From the NCBI RefSeq assembly GCF_038148855.1, contig NZ_JBBVGR010000005.1:124001-188000 (forward strand): DNA of 64,000 bases. Reading direction: 5' to 3'. This stretch comes from Phycobacter sedimenti. Its GTDB lineage: Bacteria; Pseudomonadota; Alphaproteobacteria; Rhodobacterales; Rhodobacteraceae. Shown piece by piece: positions 8,920-16,840 of this stretch. Made by a program: the position numbers and the translations under genes. The stretch's first letter is position 1, and each line of letters opens with the position of its first letter. The notes under the pieces are model-generated. The model was given only the letters and a program-made list of their open reading frames with translations, searched no databases and was not told the origin of the DNA.

Positions 8920-9093
8920 CCTCTGTCAATTGGTAAGACCCAGCGTCAATATGGCAAAAAGCGGCTATATTTTGAGCCTATGCCCCCCTATTGTGCGCGA
9001 CCGCTCTGTTGGCTGGCCGGTACGGATACCATACGGAGGGCAGGCACGTCCGGTCGCTGTGCTCCGAAAGAATAAGACGACAGGCTTGCGACG

Positions 9094-9708
9094 ATGTTAG
9101 AGCAAATCAGTGCTTCGAAAAGCGAAATCCTGGACGCGGCGGCCCATAGTTTCATGACGTTAGGGGCAGACGCCGCCTCGATCGACGATATCGCGGGCAG
9201 CCTGGGATCGACCAAGGGGAGGATATACCATCACTTTCCCTCCAAGGGCGCCCTGCTGGCGGCCGTTCAACTGCGGGCCGCGCGTTTTACCTATGGGGCA
9301 GTCCATGCAGTGATCGACGACTCACTTGCCCCTGAGATTTGCCTGCATCGTATGGCACAGGCACATGTGTACGAGGTGCTGCGCTCCCTCCCCTACCACA
9401 AGGTGATTCTCCAGACCTTCACCGGTGCCCGCGGCAAAACGCCCTCCAAGGCCGCCGAACAGGGCCTGCTGGCACAGGTGCGCGCCGAGCAGCGACAATA
9501 CACCCAGCTGTTCGCCGCCCAGGTCTCGCGCGGGATGGCAAACGGCACCTTTGCCCCCAGAACGCTGAGGGTCACTGTCGCAGGGTTGATGCTGACGCTG
9601 AACTCTCCGGTCTTCTGGTATCAGCCGGGGCGCGGCGACGAGCGGAACTTTCGCAAGACCGTGGCGGACGATCTGGCCGATATGGCCCTTGCCAGCCTAC
9701 GCGCCTAA
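9094..9708 (+). CDS. TetR/AcrR-family transcriptional regulator
   Basis: A 204-residue regulator. The N-terminal helix-turn-helix is clear (ILDAAAHSFMTLGADAASIDDIAGSLGSTKGRIYHHFPSK, residues ~11-50), including the family's GxxYxHFxxK end. The C-terminal ligand domain is variable and gives no ligand. It is divergent from the liv-type/acyl-CoA ligase operon, so control of that operon by an acyl or aromatic acid or its CoA ester is likely (inference). Its stop codon overlaps the stop of the convergent pcaQ gene. Confidence 0.88.
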   Translation: MLEQISASKSEILDAAAHSFMTLGADAASIDDIAGSLGSTKGRIYHHFPSKGALLAAVQLRAARFTYGAVHAVIDDSLAPEICLHRMAQAHVYEVLRSLPYHKVILQTFTGARGKTPSKAAEQGLLAQVRAEQRQYTQLFAAQVSRGMANGTFAPRTLRVTVAGLMLTLNSPVFWYQPGRGDERNFRKTVADDLADMALASLRA

Positions 9709-10619
9709 GCCCCGCAGACGTCCCGCAGCGCAGAACAGAACCGGGCCGCCGCGGCCGAGAGCTGATGTTCGCTGCGGATGCAGAGGCCAACCGGACCAAG
9801 CGTGCTGTCCGTGTTAAGCGGCAGAAGCCTGAGCACGCCGTCCTCCAGATCGGCGCGCACCACCCCGTGACTGATGATCCAGATCGCCCTGTGGCGCAGC
9901 GTGAAGCGGCGCCCGAAGGTGGCCGAAACCGTCTCGATCGGAAAACGCGGCAAGGTGAGCCCCTGCTCAAGGAACATGCGGTCCACCATCGGGCGGATGA
10001 TCGAACCCTCCGAGGGCATCAGCACCGGATAGTCCTCAAATGCCTCGGATGGCAAATGCGGAACACCGGCCAGAGGATGCCCCTCGGCCACTACAGCCAC
10101 CACGCGTTCACGAAACAACGGGTCGAAATCGAGGCCCACCATATGATCCGGCGCGGGCAGACGGCCCACCACCACATCAAGATTGCCCCGGCGCAGCTGG
10201 TCCAGCAGGTAACGGTTGTCGCCAGAAACCACGGAAAACCGACTGTGGCTGCCCTCGTCGCGAAGCTGCGCCAGCGCATCCGGCACCACCGTGGCAGAAA
10301 CTGTCGGCAAGGCACCAATGGCAACACGTGGTCCCTCGGCCTCATCCAGCCCGCGCAGCATGGCAACCCCGTCACGGGCCAGCGCAAGGCTACGGCCGGC
10401 ATGATCGCGGAACATCTCGCCATAGGCGGACAGGCGGATGCCGCGCCCGTGCCGCTCCACCAGCGGCTTGCCGACTACCCCCTCCAGCTCTCGCAGGGTA
10501 CGGGTCACCGCCGGCTGGGTCATGCCCAGCGCCTCGGCGGCCTGGGTGACGCTTTCCTGGCGGGCCACTTCGACAAAGACCTCCAGATGACGCAGCTTTA
10601 GCTCAGCAGATAAACGCAT
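9705..10619 (-). CDS. pcaQ: LysR-type regulator PcaQ of the protocatechuate pathway
   Basis: A 304-residue LysR-type regulator. The N-terminal wHTH covers residues ~6-65 (ELKLRHLEVFVEVARQESVT, then MTQPAVTRTLRELE), and the effector domain follows. The close match to PcaQ (start LKLRHL, SHGVVRADLEDG-type C-terminal block) and the divergent pcaCHG genes identify it. PcaQ activates pca genes with a beta-carboxymuconate or muconolactone-type inducer in Agrobacterium and Sinorhizobium (established for the family). Its TAG at 9705-9707 overlaps the tetR TAA by two bases. Confidence 0.9.
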   Translation of the reverse strand: MRLSAELKLRHLEVFVEVARQESVTQAAEALGMTQPAVTRTLRELEGVVGKPLVERHGRGIRLSAYGEMFRDHAGRSLALARDGVAMLRGLDEAEGPRVAIGALPTVSATVVPDALAQLRDEGSHSRFSVVSGDNRYLLDQLRRGNLDVVVGRLPAPDHMVGLDFDPLFRERVVAVVAEGHPLAGVPHLPSEAFEDYPVLMPSEGSIIRPMVDRMFLEQGLTLPRFPIETVSATFGRRFTLRHRAIWIISHGVVRADLEDGVLRLLPLNTDSTLGPVGLCIRSEHQLSAAAARFCSALRDVCGA

Positions 10620-10631
10620 ATCACATCCGGC

Positions 10632-10650
10632 ATGAATACATTCAATTCAT
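10632..10650. promoter_or_regulatory. Candidate PcaQ-binding site between pcaQ and pcaC
   Basis: The 93-bp divergent gap holds nested inverted repeats. TGAAT-AC-ATTCA spans 10633-10644, and ATGAAT (10632-10637) pairs with ATTCAT (10645-10650). T-N11-A-type dyads are where LysR regulators bind, and this one sits 12-30 bp from the pcaQ start. The assignment rests on position and symmetry only. Confidence 0.45.
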
Positions 10651-10712
10651 AGCATTATACAGATCTTTTTTGGTATGCGACAGTGGCTTCCATCATGATT
10701 GAGGAGGACGGG

Positions 10713-11117
10713 ATGAGCGAGAGCCGCTTTGACCAAGGGATGACCGTGCGCCGATCCGTGCTGGGCGATGCCCATGTGGACCGCGCCGAGGCGGGTAAAA
10801 CCGATCTGGACGAGGCCTTTCAGACCCTGATCACGGAAGGCGCCTGGGGCACTGTCTGGGCGTCAGACGGCATCAGCCGCCGCGAACGCTCGATGCTGAC
10901 GCTGGCCCTTCTGGCGGCGATGGGCAATTTCGAAGAAATCCCGATGCACATCCGCGCCACCGCCCGTACCGGCGCCAGCCGCCAGGATGTGATCGAGGCC
11001 TTTCAACACGTGGCGATCTACGCGGGCGTGCCCCGCGCCAATCACGCCCTGAAACTGGCCAAGCAAACCTACGCCGAAATGGACGCCGAAGCCGCTGCCC
11101 AAGCGCCCAAGGCCTGA
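10713..11117 (+). CDS. pcaC: 4-carboxymuconolactone decarboxylase PcaC
   Basis: A 134-residue CMD-family protein that decarboxylates 4-carboxymuconolactone to beta-ketoadipate enol-lactone. The ATG at 10713 is chosen because GAGGAGG precedes it and an upstream frame start gives a non-family N-terminus. Family motifs are SRRERSMLTLALLAAMG and EIPMHIRATARTGASRQDVIEAFQH, followed by YAGVPRANHAL. The protein is cytoplasmic. It is the first gene of a pcaC-pcaH-pcaG-BKACE operon divergent from pcaQ. No pcaD fusion (PcaL form) is present. Confidence 0.93.
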   Translation: MSESRFDQGMTVRRSVLGDAHVDRAEAGKTDLDEAFQTLITEGAWGTVWASDGISRRERSMLTLALLAAMGNFEEIPMHIRATARTGASRQDVIEAFQHVAIYAGVPRANHALKLAKQTYAEMDAEAAAQAPKA

Positions 11118-11131
11118 GGAGGACAACCACC

Positions 11132-11872
11132 ATGACCAAACCCAATCAGACCATGGCGGAATATTACCAGCGCGACCGTCGCTGGCATCCGCCCGCCTAT
11201 GCCAAGGACTACAAGACCTCGGTGGCGCGCTCTCCCAAGTTCTCGCTGATCAGCCTCGAGAACACGCCGAGCGAAATCACCGGCCCGCGTTTTGGCCACA
11301 ATGATATCGCGCCGACAGACAACGATCTGATCTCGAACTATGCCCAGCCCGGCGAAAGCCCGATTGGCGAGCGCATCATCGTGCACGGCCGGGTTCTGGA
11401 CGAAAACGCCCGCCCGGTGCCCAATACGCTGGTGGAAATCTGGCAGGCAAATGCCGGTGGCCGCTATCGCCACAAGAAGGACACTTACCTGGCGCCGATC
11501 GATCCCAATTTCGGCGGCTGCGGACGCACCATCACGGATGAGAACGGATACTACTACTTCCGCACCGTGAAACCCGGCGCCTATCCCTGGCGCAACTGGG
11601 TCAACGACTGGCGCCCGGCGCATATCCACGTGTCGGTCTTCGGCTCCGCCTTTGCCCAGCGCCTGATCACCCAGCTTTATTTCGAGGGCGATCCGCTGAT
11701 CAAGACCTGCCCGATCGTGGCAACCATTCCCGATCCCGACGCCATCGAACAGCTGATTGCGCACCTTGATATGAACGCCACCATTCCGCTGGACACCATC
11801 GCCTACAAGTTCGACATCGTGCTGCGCGGTCGCCGCTCGACCCTGTTCGAAAACCGTCTGGAGGGGAACTGA
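11132..11872 (+). CDS. pcaH: Protocatechuate 3,4-dioxygenase beta subunit PcaH
   Basis: A 246-residue catalytic subunit of the Fe(III) intradiol dioxygenase that cleaves protocatechuate to 3-carboxy-cis,cis-muconate. The iron ligands can be placed by motif: Tyr in GGRYRHKKDT, Tyr in PGAYPWRNW, and the two His in RPAHIHVSVFG. The N-terminus PPAYAKDYKTSVARSP is typical of PcaH. It starts 14 nt after pcaC with AGGAGG upstream, and its stop overlaps the pcaG start (TGATG). It works as an alpha-beta oligomer with PcaG. Confidence 0.96.
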   Translation: MTKPNQTMAEYYQRDRRWHPPAYAKDYKTSVARSPKFSLISLENTPSEITGPRFGHNDIAPTDNDLISNYAQPGESPIGERIIVHGRVLDENARPVPNTLVEIWQANAGGRYRHKKDTYLAPIDPNFGGCGRTITDENGYYYFRTVKPGAYPWRNWVNDWRPAHIHVSVFGSAFAQRLITQLYFEGDPLIKTCPIVATIPDPDAIEQLIAHLDMNATIPLDTIAYKFDIVLRGRRSTLFENRLEGN

Positions 11873-12492
11873 TGCCACAACAGCTTGACTACCTGAAGGA
11901 AACCCCTTCGCAAACCGCTGGTCCCTACGTCCATATCGGCCTGGCACCGGGCGCTGCAGGCTTCCAGATCTACGATCAGGAATTGGGCCAGGACATCGCA
12001 GGCCCCAATGCCGCCGGTGAGCGGATCCGGGTCGAGGGCCTTGTGATCGACGGTATCGGGTCTCCGGTGAAGGACGTTCTGCTAGAGGCCTGGCAGGCCA
12101 ATGCCGCCGGTGTTTACGCTCACCCCGAACACGCCGGTGAGGTCGAGGAAGGTTTCCGCGGCTGGGGCCGCGTGATCACCGATTTCGAAACCGGTGAATG
12201 GGCGTTTGAAACCGTGAAGCCCGGCCCGGTGATGGGGCGAAATGGCCAGATGATGGCCCCGCACATCAACCTCTGGATCGTGGCACGCGGCATCAACGTG
12301 GGCCTGAACACCCGCCTTTATTTCGAAGATGAAGCCGCAGCCAACGCCGCCGATCCGATCATCAACCTGATCGAATGGGAAAAACGTCGCAAAACCTTGA
12401 TCGCCAAGCGCAGCGAACGGGACGGCCAGACGGTTTATCGTTTTGACATTTGCCTGCAAGGTGAAGATGAAACCGTATTCTTCGACATCTGA
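11872..12492 (+). CDS. pcaG: Protocatechuate 3,4-dioxygenase alpha subunit PcaG
   Basis: A 206-residue alpha subunit. It starts with the family block LKETPSQTAGPYVHIGLAPG and keeps the intradiol beta-sandwich (VLLEAWQANAAGVYAH, then GRVITDFETGEW). It lacks the full set of iron ligands found in PcaH, as expected for the structural subunit. It overlaps pcaH by one base and is followed 12 nt later by the BKACE gene. Confidence 0.95.
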   Translation: MPQQLDYLKETPSQTAGPYVHIGLAPGAAGFQIYDQELGQDIAGPNAAGERIRVEGLVIDGIGSPVKDVLLEAWQANAAGVYAHPEHAGEVEEGFRGWGRVITDFETGEWAFETVKPGPVMGRNGQMMAPHINLWIVARGINVGLNTRLYFEDEAAANAADPIINLIEWEKRRKTLIAKRSERDGQTVYRFDICLQGEDETVFFDI

Positions 12493-12504
12493 GGAGAGAC
12501 AGAG

Positions 12505-13335
12505 TTGAGCAAACCCTGCATCATCTGCGTGGCCATCACCGGCTCGGTGCCGCGCAAGGAACACAACCCGGCGGTGCCGATCACCATCGAAGAGCAGATC
12601 GAAAGCACTCAGGAAGCCTTTGAGGCGGGCGCGACCATCGCCCATTGCCACGTGCGCAACGACGATCAGACGCCGACCTCGGACCCCGAGAAATTCGGCC
12701 GCCTGCTGGAAGGGCTGAACAAGCACTGCCCCGGCATGATCGTGCAGCTGTCCACGGGCGGCCGTTCCGGCGCTGGCAAGGAGCGTGGTGGCATGCTGTC
12801 CCTGCGCCCCGACATGGCGTCGCTTTCGGTGGGGTCCAACAACTTCCCCACCCGCGTCTACGAGAACCCGCCGGATCTGGTGGACTGGCTCGCCTCGGAA
12901 ATGCGCACCTATGAGGTCAAGCCCGAGATCGAGGCCTTCGACCTCAGCCATATCCACCAGGCGGTGAAGATGAGCCGCGAAGGCGCTATTCCCGGCAAGC
13001 TCTACGTGCAGTTCGTGATGGGCGTGAAGAACGCGATGCCGGTGGACAAGGACACCTTCGATTTCTACGTCCAGACCGTGAAACGCCTCGCGCCCGATGC
13101 TGAATGGTGCGGCGCAGGGATTGGCCCGGGCCAGATAGTTCTCAACGAGTGGGCCATTGCCGCCGGTGGTCACACCCGTACGGGCCTTGAGGACAACCTG
13201 CGCCTGGATCGCAACACCAAGGCCCCGTCCAATGCCGCGCTGGTCAAACGCGCGGTGGAGCTCTGCGAGAAATACGAGCGTCCCGTCGCGACCTGGCAGG
13301 AAGCGCGCAAGATCCTTGACCTGCGCCCGGCCTGA
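12505..13335 (+). CDS. Beta-keto acid cleavage enzyme (BKACE, DUF849) in the pca operon
   Basis: A 276-residue TIM-barrel enzyme of the BKACE/Kce family, which condenses a beta-keto acid with acetyl-CoA to give acetoacetate and a new CoA thioester. The Zn motif HCHVRND lies near residue 46, and the GGRSGAGKERGGML and MGVKNAMP blocks are also typical. The start is TTG at 12505, after GAGGAGAGAC. As the last gene of pcaC-H-G, its substrate is probably beta-ketoadipate, yielding succinyl-CoA plus acetoacetate (inference). A hairpin follows. Confidence 0.87.
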   Translation: MSKPCIICVAITGSVPRKEHNPAVPITIEEQIESTQEAFEAGATIAHCHVRNDDQTPTSDPEKFGRLLEGLNKHCPGMIVQLSTGGRSGAGKERGGMLSLRPDMASLSVGSNNFPTRVYENPPDLVDWLASEMRTYEVKPEIEAFDLSHIHQAVKMSREGAIPGKLYVQFVMGVKNAMPVDKDTFDFYVQTVKRLAPDAEWCGAGIGPGQIVLNEWAIAAGGHTRTGLEDNLRLDRNTKAPSNAALVKRAVELCEKYERPVATWQEARKILDLRPA

Positions 13336-13358
13336 TCAACCAGCACGACCAAGTCCTG

Positions 13359-13390
13359 AACGGCCCGCCCGAAGTTCGTGGCGGGCCGTT
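13359..13390 (+). terminator. Hairpin terminator after the pca operon
   Basis: A perfect 11-bp inverted repeat (AACGGCCCGCC at 13359-13369 with GGCGGGCCGTT at 13380-13390) with a 10-nt loop lies 24 bp past the BKACE stop and is followed after six bases by TTTT. It is likely an intrinsic terminator, although the T-run is displaced. Confidence 0.6.
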
Positions 13391-13577
13391 GCGTCATTTT
13401 GACCGTTCTGCCCTTGCGATCTTCCTGAGTGCACCTACTTAGACCGTGCGCGCGGCAGGGCTTCGAGCCGCTCCTCCCTCGGCGCTGTCTGAGCTTCAGA
13501 CAAGAGCATGCCACGGCCGCGCGCGATCTTCCGCTTCTCCCAGACAGTCCCGGCTGGCCTTCCGTTCGGTGCCGAGG

Positions 13578-13991
13578 CTATCCCTTTTCACCCTGATCGG
13601 CACAGAATTCCCCAGACAGATCCTTCAGGATCGGGCAATCCGGCCTATTGTCGCCTGCGCAGCAGTGAACCAGTTCGGTCAAGGTATCGCGCATCGCCTG
13701 CAGATCGGCGATCTTGGCTTCAATCTTGGACAGATGCTCCAGCGCCAGTTGTTTCACATCCGCGCTGGCGCGGCTTTCGTCCTCGTACAGCGCCATCAGC
13801 ATGCGGCAATCCTCGATGCTGAAGCCCAGCGCGCGGGCACGGCCAAGAAACGCCAGCTTGTGCAGATCCGTCTCCTCAAAGCAGCGATAGCCGTTTGCGC
13901 TGCGGTGAGGTTTGATGAGCCCGATATCCTCGTAGTAGCGAATGGTCTTGGCGGGCAGTCCCGAGCGGTTTGCTACATCTCCGATATTCAT
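13578..13991 (-). CDS. cueR: MerR-family Cu(I)-responsive regulator CueR/HmrR
   Basis: A 137-residue MerR protein. The wHTH is MNIGDVANRSGLPAKTIRYY, then NGYRCF and a long dimer helix. The metal loop CCAGDNRPDCPIL near residues 110-122 gives the two Cys spaced as in CueR/HmrR, which bind Cu(I), Ag(I) or Au(I). It overlaps the copA stop by 4 nt (ATGA) and is co-transcribed after copA. It would activate the promoter at 16543-16573 by unwinding the 19-bp spacer. Confidence 0.93.
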   Translation of the reverse strand: MNIGDVANRSGLPAKTIRYYEDIGLIKPHRSANGYRCFEETDLHKLAFLGRARALGFSIEDCRMLMALYEDESRASADVKQLALEHLSKIEAKIADLQAMRDTLTELVHCCAGDNRPDCPILKDLSGEFCADQGEKG

Positions 13992-16510
13992 GCCTGCGCC
14001 TCCTTCATCCCGGTGCGTGCGCTTGCACTGCTCGTTGCACCCTTTTCATGTATGGCCGGTTTCAGCCGGTACAAGCGCAACGCATTGCTGAGCACAAAGA
14101 CACTGGACAAGGCCATGGCCCCCGCCGCCAGCACCGGCGACAGCATCGGCCCGCCAAAGGGATAGAGAACACCCGAGGCAACCGGAATGAGCAAGACGTT
14201 ATAGCCAAAGGCCCAGAACAGGTTCTGGCGGATATTGCGCAAAGTTGCCCGGCTGGCGGTCAGGGCGTTCACCACGCCCCGCAGATCGCCCGAGACCAGC
14301 ACCACATCCGCCGCCTCGATCGCAACATCCGTGCCGGTGCCGATCGCCAAGCCCACATCGGCCGCGGCCAGCGCAGGCGCATCATTGATCCCGTCTCCCA
14401 CGAAAGCCAGCGCGCCATGGTCCGCACGCAGCGTCTCCAGAGCCGCAACCTTGTCCCCCGGCAGGCAATCCGCCACGACGAGGTCTATGCCCAGATCCTC
14501 TGCCACCGCCTGCGCCGTCGCCGCGCCATCGCCGCTGATCATTGCAACCTTCATTCCTTGAGCGTGGAGCGCCCGGATCGCGTCGGCGCTGCCGGATTTC
14601 ACCGGGTCCGCGACCGAGAGCAAAGCCGCCGCCTGCCCGTCAATGGCGGCAAAGAACACGGTTTCCCCGCGCGCAGCCAGGGCTTTGGCCTGACCTGCAA
14701 GATCTCCAATCGCGATGCCTTCACGCTCCATCAGGCGGGCGGCACCGATCAGGACCTCGCGTCCCTCTACGCGTGCGCGCAGACCAAAGCCGGGGATCGC
14801 CTCGACGCTGTCGGCCGCAGGCAGCCCCTTGCCCGCCGCCGCAACCAGTGCGCGGGCGATGGGATGTTCCGAGGCGGTTTCGGCAGAACCGACAAGACGC
14901 AGTACCTGATCACGGTCGAACCCATCTGCGCAGATCACATCGCGCAAGGCCGGGCGGCCTTCGGTCAGGGTGCCGGTCTTGTCGAGCGCCACCACGCGCA
15001 CCTCTTCGAGCCGCTGCAGCGCATCGCCTTTGCGGAACAGAACGCCCATCTGCGCCGCACGGCCAATGCCCACCATGATGGAGGTCGGCGTCGCCAGCCC
15101 CATGGCGCAGGGACAGGCAATGATGAGAACGGATACCCCGGCCACCAGCGCAAAGGGCAAGGCAGGCGACGGGCCGAAAAAGGCCCAGACCAGAACGGTC
15201 AGCGCCGCCGCAACCATGACCGCTGGTACGAACCACAGCGTGATACGATCGACCATGCCCTGCACCGGCAGCTTGGCGCCCTGCGCCTGTTCCACCATAC
15301 GGATGATCTGCGCCAGCACGGTCTCGCCGCCGACCTTAACAGCGCGGAATTCCAGCAGGCTGTTGCCATTGATCGTGCCCGCCGTCACCGCATCGCCACC
15401 GGATTTCTGCACCGGAACCGGCTCGCCGGTGATCATGCTTTCATCCACATAGGAACTGCCGGAAACCACCTCGCCATCGACGGCGATCCGCTCACCGGGG
15501 CGCACCCGGATGAGGTCGCCGACGGCAATCTCATCGACCTTGGTTTCAATCGCGTCATCGCCGCTGACCACCAGGGCGGTTTTCGGCTGCAAGCCGATCA
15601 GCGCCTTGATAGCCGCGCCGGTACGCCCCTTTGCGCGCGCCTCAAGGTACCGGCCTGTCAGGATCAAGACCACGATCACGGCTGCCGCCTCAAAATAGAC
15701 GTTGGCGGTGCCGTGGGGCAGGATCTGCGGCGCAAAGGTCGAAATCAGTGAAAAGACATAGGCTGCCGATGTCCCCAGCGCGACCAGAGAATTCATGTCG
15801 GGCGCGCCGCGCAGGAGGGCCGGAAACCCCTTGCGATAGAACTGCAGGCCGGGACCGATCAGAACCAGCGTGGTCAACGCGAATTGCAGATAGTAGCTGT
15901 TTTGATGACCGATCACCTGCATCACCCAAAGGTGGACAGCCGGGATCATATGCCCGCCCATCTCGATCGCAAAAACCGGCAGAGCCAGTACCGCTGCAAT
16001 CAGCACCTGCAGGCCAAGCGCGCGGATTTCATCGGCCTTGCGCACCGCCTCCTGCGCGGCCTCGTCTACCTCGTCGCCGCGAAGGCGCGCCGGATATCCT
16101 GCATCGGTCGCCGCACGGGCCAGATCCGCAGCACGGGCCGCACCGGTCAGATAGGTGACCTCGGCGCGCTCTGATGCGAGGTTCACATCCGCGCTGAGCA
16201 CCCCGGGCACGGCGGCAAGCGCAGCCTCGACGCGCCCCACGCAAGACGCGCAGTTCAGACCTTCGATCTGAAGTGACACCGCGCTTTTGGCCGCAGGGTA
16301 GCCTGCGTACTCCAGAACCTCCGTCAAAGCAGATATCGGCACATCCGCCGCCGCCGTGACCTGCCCTTTTGCCGTGGCCAGGTTCACCGATGCCGCGCGC
16401 ACACCGTCGACACCGGCCAGCGCGCGCTCGGCCCGCCCCGCGCATCCGGCGCAATTCAGCCCGGTGATCTGAAGCGCGATTTCCCTGTCATGCGATCTGT
16501 CATTCGACAT
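13988..16510 (-). CDS. copA: Cu(I)-exporting P1B-type ATPase CopA
   Basis: An 840-residue P1B-1 ATPase that pumps Cu(I) from the cytoplasm. Two N-terminal HMA domains are seen (GLNCAGCAGRAERAL and GLNCASCVGRVEAAL). The intramembrane metal site ACPCAMGLATPTS, the actuator loop MITGEPVPV, the phosphorylation motif DKTGTLTEG and the hinge GDGINDAPAL follow in order. The ATG at 16510 has GGAGG six bases upstream. It heads the copA-cueR transcript. The first HMA's CAGC and the second's CASC are both CxxC and intact. Confidence 0.96.
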   Translation of the reverse strand: MSNDRSHDREIALQITGLNCAGCAGRAERALAGVDGVRAASVNLATAKGQVTAAADVPISALTEVLEYAGYPAAKSAVSLQIEGLNCASCVGRVEAALAAVPGVLSADVNLASERAEVTYLTGAARAADLARAATDAGYPARLRGDEVDEAAQEAVRKADEIRALGLQVLIAAVLALPVFAIEMGGHMIPAVHLWVMQVIGHQNSYYLQFALTTLVLIGPGLQFYRKGFPALLRGAPDMNSLVALGTSAAYVFSLISTFAPQILPHGTANVYFEAAAVIVVLILTGRYLEARAKGRTGAAIKALIGLQPKTALVVSGDDAIETKVDEIAVGDLIRVRPGERIAVDGEVVSGSSYVDESMITGEPVPVQKSGGDAVTAGTINGNSLLEFRAVKVGGETVLAQIIRMVEQAQGAKLPVQGMVDRITLWFVPAVMVAAALTVLVWAFFGPSPALPFALVAGVSVLIIACPCAMGLATPTSIMVGIGRAAQMGVLFRKGDALQRLEEVRVVALDKTGTLTEGRPALRDVICADGFDRDQVLRLVGSAETASEHPIARALVAAAGKGLPAADSVEAIPGFGLRARVEGREVLIGAARLMEREGIAIGDLAGQAKALAARGETVFFAAIDGQAAALLSVADPVKSGSADAIRALHAQGMKVAMISGDGAATAQAVAEDLGIDLVVADCLPGDKVAALETLRADHGALAFVGDGINDAPALAAADVGLAIGTGTDVAIEAADVVLVSGDLRGVVNALTASRATLRNIRQNLFWAFGYNVLLIPVASGVLYPFGGPMLSPVLAAGAMALSSVFVLSNALRLYRLKPAIHEKGATSSASARTGMKEAQA

Positions 16511-16542
16511 GTCGGCCTCCAGCCTTCTCGAGTATGACTCAG

Positions 16543-16573
16543 GATATGGACCTTCCAGTCAAGGGAAGGTCAA
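16543..16573 (-). promoter_or_regulatory. CueR-type promoter and operator of copA
   Basis: On the minus strand there is a -35 TTGACC (16568-16573) and a -10 CATATC (16543-16548) separated by 19 bp, the overlong spacing typical of MerR-activated promoters. The spacer carries an exact dyad GACCTTCC (16549-16556) / GGAAGGTC (16564-16571) with a 7-bp centre, matching the known CueR/HmrR box shape ACCTTCC-N7-GGAAGGT. Confidence 0.88.
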
Positions 16574-16840
16574 GAGCGCCTCGGAATTTTTTTACCCCCT
16601 CCAGCCAGGGCGACCCATGACGCAAAAGAGGCCCGATAAGGCGGTTGTGCACAATAGCTGTGCGCCCGCCCTGATAATCGTGAAGGCGGGATGGTTGCGC
16701 CGCTGGGGCGGGAAATGTAACGCTAATCGTCAAGAGGAGCCGAGGGGGCCGGTCCAACTGGAACGAGCCCGTCACCGAGGAGCGAACCGAGGGACCACCG
16801 CCAGCGTTTCGGCCCACAAACAAGAGCGAGGAAATCAAAA

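Noticed and set aside
13970..15751. A 593-codon open frame antisense to copA, and similar long antisense frames over the acyl-CoA ligase (3264-4547) and binding protein (2161-3636)
   Set aside because: These are GC-rich shadow frames: composition is His/Arg/Gln-rich with no family motifs, and the opposite strand carries clear conserved proteins.
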